Positions 59,240 to 64,000 of a DNA stretch of 64,000 bases are shown here, in pieces (position 1 is the first letter of the stretch; each line of letters starts with the position of its first letter). This DNA comes from Prinsepia uniflora (taxonomy: Eukaryota > Streptophyta > Magnoliopsida > Rosales > Rosaceae). The stretch covers positions 42,192,194-42,256,193 of the forward strand of contig CM064870.1 of assembly GCA_032719365.1 (NCBI GenBank). The letters run 5' to 3'. Under the pieces are notes generated by a model. That model was not told where the DNA came from. It searched no databases and worked only from the letters and a program-made list of their open reading frames with translations. Made by a program: the position numbers and the translations under genes.

Positions 59240-62200
59240 TGACAGGACCCATCCCAATCCACCCGGGATTAACATGGAATATGCCCTGCTCCCGTCCAAC
59301 AAGGGGTGTTAGACAAGGGATAACCAAGAATCACTGCCCAAACGGGGCATCCAGAGTGCGCAAGGATCGATGGAGGAGGTATGCAATGTCCCAGTCTCTG
59401 CTGCAATCGCATCCGTGATCAACCTGAAGGGCATTAAAACCAAAAGCTGTGAGTGGACAAAAACCAGTAAGTTCATCAAATACATTTATAAGACATTTAT
59501 GCCCTCCAATAAAAACGTATGCATGCCACGAAAACCAGTAACCAAAACGTTTGCTCAACCGAGCCATTAGGGCCTTTGCCCAAAAACCGTTAACCAAAAA
59601 CCAAGTGTGGGAACTTAGCCCAAAACAGTGGAATACCACCACCATACATAAACAACCATGTGGGTCACCACCCACGACCATAAATGAACATCAATTCATT
59701 AAAATCACACAATCATAAATCCATCCGGAAAGCCATTTCATTAATTCGTATTTTACCATTACCATCACCAGCATCCCTGATGCGAGACGTCCCTGACGTC
59801 ATGTCTCACGGTTTCATAAGCTACGCGTGCTGCCCGGGGTCTCTCCGGGTCCATATATCTGACATCCCTGATGTCTGACGTCCCAGACGTCAATCATAGC
59901 AATCCTGCTCCTGAGTCATCATACGGTCCGGCTGCTCCGTATGGTGACCCTTCACAGGCAATGCACCGTGACTTCCCCAGTGTCCCAGACATCTGGAGGA
60001 GACCATCATATATCCATGTGTACAGATGGTATATGGAAAAGTAGTTTTATTAACTCATTTCACAACATCACAATGGGCCCTGCCCGAATTTTCCATAAAA
60101 CAACACATTTCCATTTAGGGTCCCTGACCCGAAACCACATTTATTAATTATAGGGCCCCTGACCCGAAATCATCATTTTAATCCAACTGGGCCCATGCCC
60201 GATACATAACTCAAATGGGTTTCAGCCCGATTTTATACCAACTGGGCCCCTGGCCCGATTTCATTAACCAACTGGGCCCCCGGCCCGATTCTCAAATGGA
60301 CTCCAAGTCCGAAATTTCCAAAACAAGTGGGCCTCAAGTCCGAGTTCATCTTTCCAATATAAAAACCATTTTATCATAATATTTATTTAACCACAAGCAT
60401 GCAAAACCACAAATAAACCGTTAATCCCGATACACGTGAAATACGGAAAACACCTCGAAATACGTGCAACATACCCAAAATCAATACTCACAAATACCAT
60501 CATAGAAATCATGTATATAAACCATATAACACATTTAAGCATGCATAGGATTTATAAAACCAAAGTCCACTCACAGACCGTTTTAACGGTATGCCTCGAT
60601 ACGCGTGCCACCGGCCCTCCCGGGCCACACCACTATCACCGGGACTCCCAATCCTGTCCAAATCACATTAGAGGGTCACTAACCTTATTATTAACATCCT
60701 ATCAAAGTCCCGTAATTTTCCCGAATTTTTACTTATTTTTAAACTTAATTTAAAACCTTCGGACATCCCGAACACTATCGAGACGGTGTCCGATCGACAC
60801 GAAACCAATTCCAAAATGTCCGTTACATCGAATGGATTAAAAGTCATGTTGACCTCACCTCGAGATTCGTGCCCACGCGCCGCCACGCGCCGCCGTGAGT
60901 GGCTGCGCGTGAAACTCACGCGCCGTGAACAGTGTCACCGTTCTGACCCGGTTGTCTGATAAACGGGTCACCGTGACCCGCGGCCCAACCCGACTGGTTC
61001 TCAGTCAATTCTCAACCATTCTCAGTTCCGTTTGTTCCTACAAGATCATCCAAGTTAGACTAAGGGTTCTGTGGGATTAAAAACTAGAAAACACGTCTAG
61101 ATCGTACCTCCATGAACGAGAAGCTCACGGCCAAAACTCCACCGTCGACTGCTCCCAGCTCCGACCACCATTCCCTTCGAAAACGATCCCTACAGACTCG
61201 TTTCAACCCCTAGATCATCATCCTGGTCACTAGATCGATCGAAATACGTTAAAACCCAACCTGCCATTTTTACCCGAAAACAGACTCACGGGTTCGAGGC
61301 TTACCTCGCCGCCGTGGCTCCCGCTGTGGCCACCAACACGCCTAGTTCGACTCCAGGAACATCATTCACCTTTCCAAAACGATCAAACACCAACCCACAA
61401 CGATTTCCAATTTCTGAGTTTCGGACCTCCCCTGTTTTTCCTCTCCGCCGCCAGCCTCGCCGTCTCCCGTCGTCTCCCGTCATCTCTCAAGCCTCACCGT
61501 GCAGCTAATCTTTCACACACACCAACACAGAGGAGATTGGTGAGGTAGTTTGGACGTTTGGATGTTTTGGGCCGATTTGGTTCCTCTCGGGTCTGGGGGG
61601 TTTGTGGGCTGCGCCGCCGCCCGTGGTGGTTGTTGCCGGCGTCTGGGGGTGGCTGGTGATTACCTAGTGCCGTCAGGTGTGTGAGGCTGGGCTGTGAGGT
61701 TATGATGTGCATGATCAAGGAAGGAAACCATGCTCACGGTTTTGAGGGAGAATGAAAATGGGTGTGTGAGTTGTCTGATCAAATACAAGGGAAGGAAATG
61801 AATCAACGGCCCAGATTCAATCTTAGTTTAAAATGAAGGGTGAGGATTCCATGAGAGGAAATGATTACCTACACCAATGGCCAACAAGAACCCCTGATTT
61901 AGGGAATGTAAGGGATGGTGACACGTGGCATATATCCAAGGGTCCAGATTCATTTTGATTAAAGTAATCAGATATTATTATATTATTATTTTATTCCGAG
62001 TCTCGGTTAATCGCGTTTTACGTCCTTGACCATAACTTCGTCGTCGAATCTCCGATTTCGGCATGCCGCCTGTCGTTGGATTCGTATCGACGATACCTAC
62101 GTAACGGTCCTTGGCCCTCATCCATCGGACCTCCCGGTCAAAAAGTCAACATTTGGCCCCTAGTAAGCCAAATTACCAAAATACCCCTCAACTTCCGAAC

Positions 62201-62454
62201 ACCATAACTTTCTCTACGAATGTCGGAATCGAACGTGCCACCTGTCTATGAACTCGTGACGTCCCGAACTACGTCACGGTCATTGGTCAAAGTCCATTTG
62301 ACCGCCCGAACAAAAAGTCAACATTTTACCCACGACCAGGGGCAAAACGGTCATTTCGCACAATTTGTCCGATTCCGCCCTACTAACACCGTTCAACCTC
62401 ACTAATCGAGATTAGTGACTAATCTAATCTCGGAATTCGGGACGGGTCGTTACA
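59240..62454 (-). repeat. 3' LTR of element E (3215 bp)
   Basis: Same orientation and family as element C. It starts (minus strand) TGTAACGACCCGTCCCGAATTC at 62454 and ends GGGTCCTGTCA at 59240. The module arms CTGTGAGTGGAC (59447-59458) and GTCCACTCACAG (60565-60576) are perfect reverse complements. The dyad array (60116-60330) has fewer units than in C. The GC hairpin GCGCGTGA/TCACGCGC is at 60905-60923. The central block 60955-61935 is unrelated to that of C. Confidence 0.85.
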
Positions 62455-64000
62455 ACCTTCCCTCCTTAATAAATTTCGTCCTCGAAATTCCAACCGATCT
62501 AAACTCAAACGTACTTCCCTCCTTAATAGTTTCGCTCTCGAAACTCGATTACCATGATTCCACAAACACCCCGTGGAAAGTGGAATCGACCACGCAACAC
62601 GTGTACACCCGTACACCAACTACTTAGACAAAACTTGTCTACACCCAAACGTACCACTAGTACTCAAAACGCAACGACTACATTCGACCCTGTCGAATGA
62701 CTGAAACTACTTGTTTCGAATTTGACACCACTTGTCAAATCGACCCTCTCGTTGACGCAACAACTCGACGGTTCCTTTCCCACTCCCACTAGGAGTCAGC
62801 TGACCCCACTCAACGATCTATGTTGACACATCCTGACAAACTGTCACCACACAGTTATTGTCAGTCGAAAACTGACACTAGACTCACTCGTGGCTACACA
62901 TGCCACCAACGTACTCGGCTCACCAATACCCTTACCGACATTTCACACGACCTGTGTGTAATTAAACACATCGGAATTACCATGACCCATTGCATAGTAA
63001 TGTCCGGTCCACAACCAATCCCATGGTATCGGAACCAATCCGACTACCAACACGTTCACCAACACACCTCGGGTATATCCCGTATACCGTAACTAGACAT
63101 CACAAGTCTACAAAGTATTGTACCTCGAACCATGTACGAAGTACACACATCTACCTAATAACTAGACTACAACCACCTAGGTCATAGCCGAACACGTTCC
63201 AATAATGGAGCACCATTTGCCCAATCCAGCATGAGACAAATCGAAACTCCACCCATCATCTAGTTCTAATTCCAAATCTGAATCCGCAATTTTGTAAGAA
63301 ATCCCGGATCCAAACCCAGATATCAAATTTTAATTCTTATCCAAATTCGAATCCGAAATCATTATTCCGTAAGCTAGCATTTGGAATAATCATTCCGTAC
63401 CCAAATCCAGAAATATATTTTCAAGTTCCAAAATCGAATCCTGAATCGTCACCCAGAAATTCGATTCCAAATCCCGAAATCTCATTCACAATTACCAAGA
63501 CACACCCACAACCGAACCTATCGGTCACCTGTTCAATACACTTGATTGACTTCATAGGGAAGCCAATCCAACCTCCACACGTCTAAGGTTGACAAAATTC
63601 AACTACCTTGAAAACCTACTCACCCGAGTAGAATACCATACGGGCCCCACTTCGAAAAGAAGTTCAACCCCGTCATTTACGACTCACGTACCAAGGTAAG
63701 AGTGATATACTCCCCCCTATCTGAATCATCAAGATCACGACCCAGATAGACACTGTGTCCCTGACAATAACGTCAAAATCCTAGATCGCCACAACGATCG
63801 ACAACCGACTCCCACAACTAGACAGATCAGTCAACGACGAGACACGTCGAGACTGCGGATTCTCACGGATTACCTTGTATCAATCCTTGTCATTCCACCT
63901 AGGAAAAACCAAGGATGATCCAAAATGATGACACCAAAACTCATCCTACGTGGATGCAACAAAACTCACTGCACTCACCACGCCATGTACCCCAACATCG
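62455..64000 (-). mobile_element. Internal domain of element E, runs off the window
   Basis: Closely matches 46172-47717 of element C, including the double PPT hairpin (62471-62490, 62528-62545). Non-coding. The 5' LTR would lie beyond the window. Confidence 0.75.

Noticed and set aside
59331..59681. 116-codon minus-strand frame
   Set aside because: It is the homologous LTR frame of element E, the same as part of 42283-43353. It follows LTR homology, not a gene.

Overview
The window is nuclear DNA from a plant, most likely a eudicot with a transposon-rich genome. The evidence is one intact intron-containing host gene with plant-type exon structure (the alpha subunit of ER glucosidase II, minus strand, 28944-35043), primer-binding sites reading TGGTATCAGAGC (plant initiator-Met tRNA type) or TTTGGTGCCG (Tat-lineage type), and many plant LTR retrotransposon, MULE and microsatellite remnants. 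No RNA gene or CRISPR array is visible.

Layout. 1-17776 is a chain of related long LTRs (about 3 kb each, starting TGTAACGACCC) separated by non-coding internal domains, in the order LTR end, internal, LTR, short internal, LTR. The last LTR is split by a complete young element, 8818-16702, with a 5-bp target duplication CCATT. It has 3.1-kb LTRs, a PBS and a single Gag ORF without pol (TR-GAG type). 17777-28243 is AT-rich intergenic DNA with a decayed MULE transposase tail that was tandemly duplicated, minisatellites and hairpins. 28944-35043 is glucosidase II alpha (six exons, 924 aa). 36583-40349 holds an old LTR remnant and two Tat-type LTRs. 40350-59239 is a broken Tat-lineage Ty3/gypsy element: gag, then an internally deleted pol, then an antisense ORF. 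It is interrupted by two minus-strand long-LTR elements (C at 42912 and E at 59240) and one plus-strand element (D, 48087-54467). 59240-64000 is element E, which runs off the window.

How the parts relate. Elements A, B, C, D and E differ in LTR sequence, internal domain and central LTR block but share one LTR architecture. The shared parts are a GC-rich hairpin, an intron-like module, and a PPT-side hairpin next to the 3' LTR. The module starts with CTGTGAGTGGAC and ends with its exact reverse complement GTCCACTCACAG about 30 nt before a CAG acceptor. Within it lies an array of small dyads whose arms change together (GGG/CCC versus GAG/CTC; GGGCC/GGCCC versus GGGTC/GACCC versus GGACT/AGTCC). 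None of these elements carries its own reverse transcriptase, so they presumably depend on another chromovirus-like element; that dependence is inference. The paired-change arrays inside a possible LTR intron are the most unusual signal in the window.
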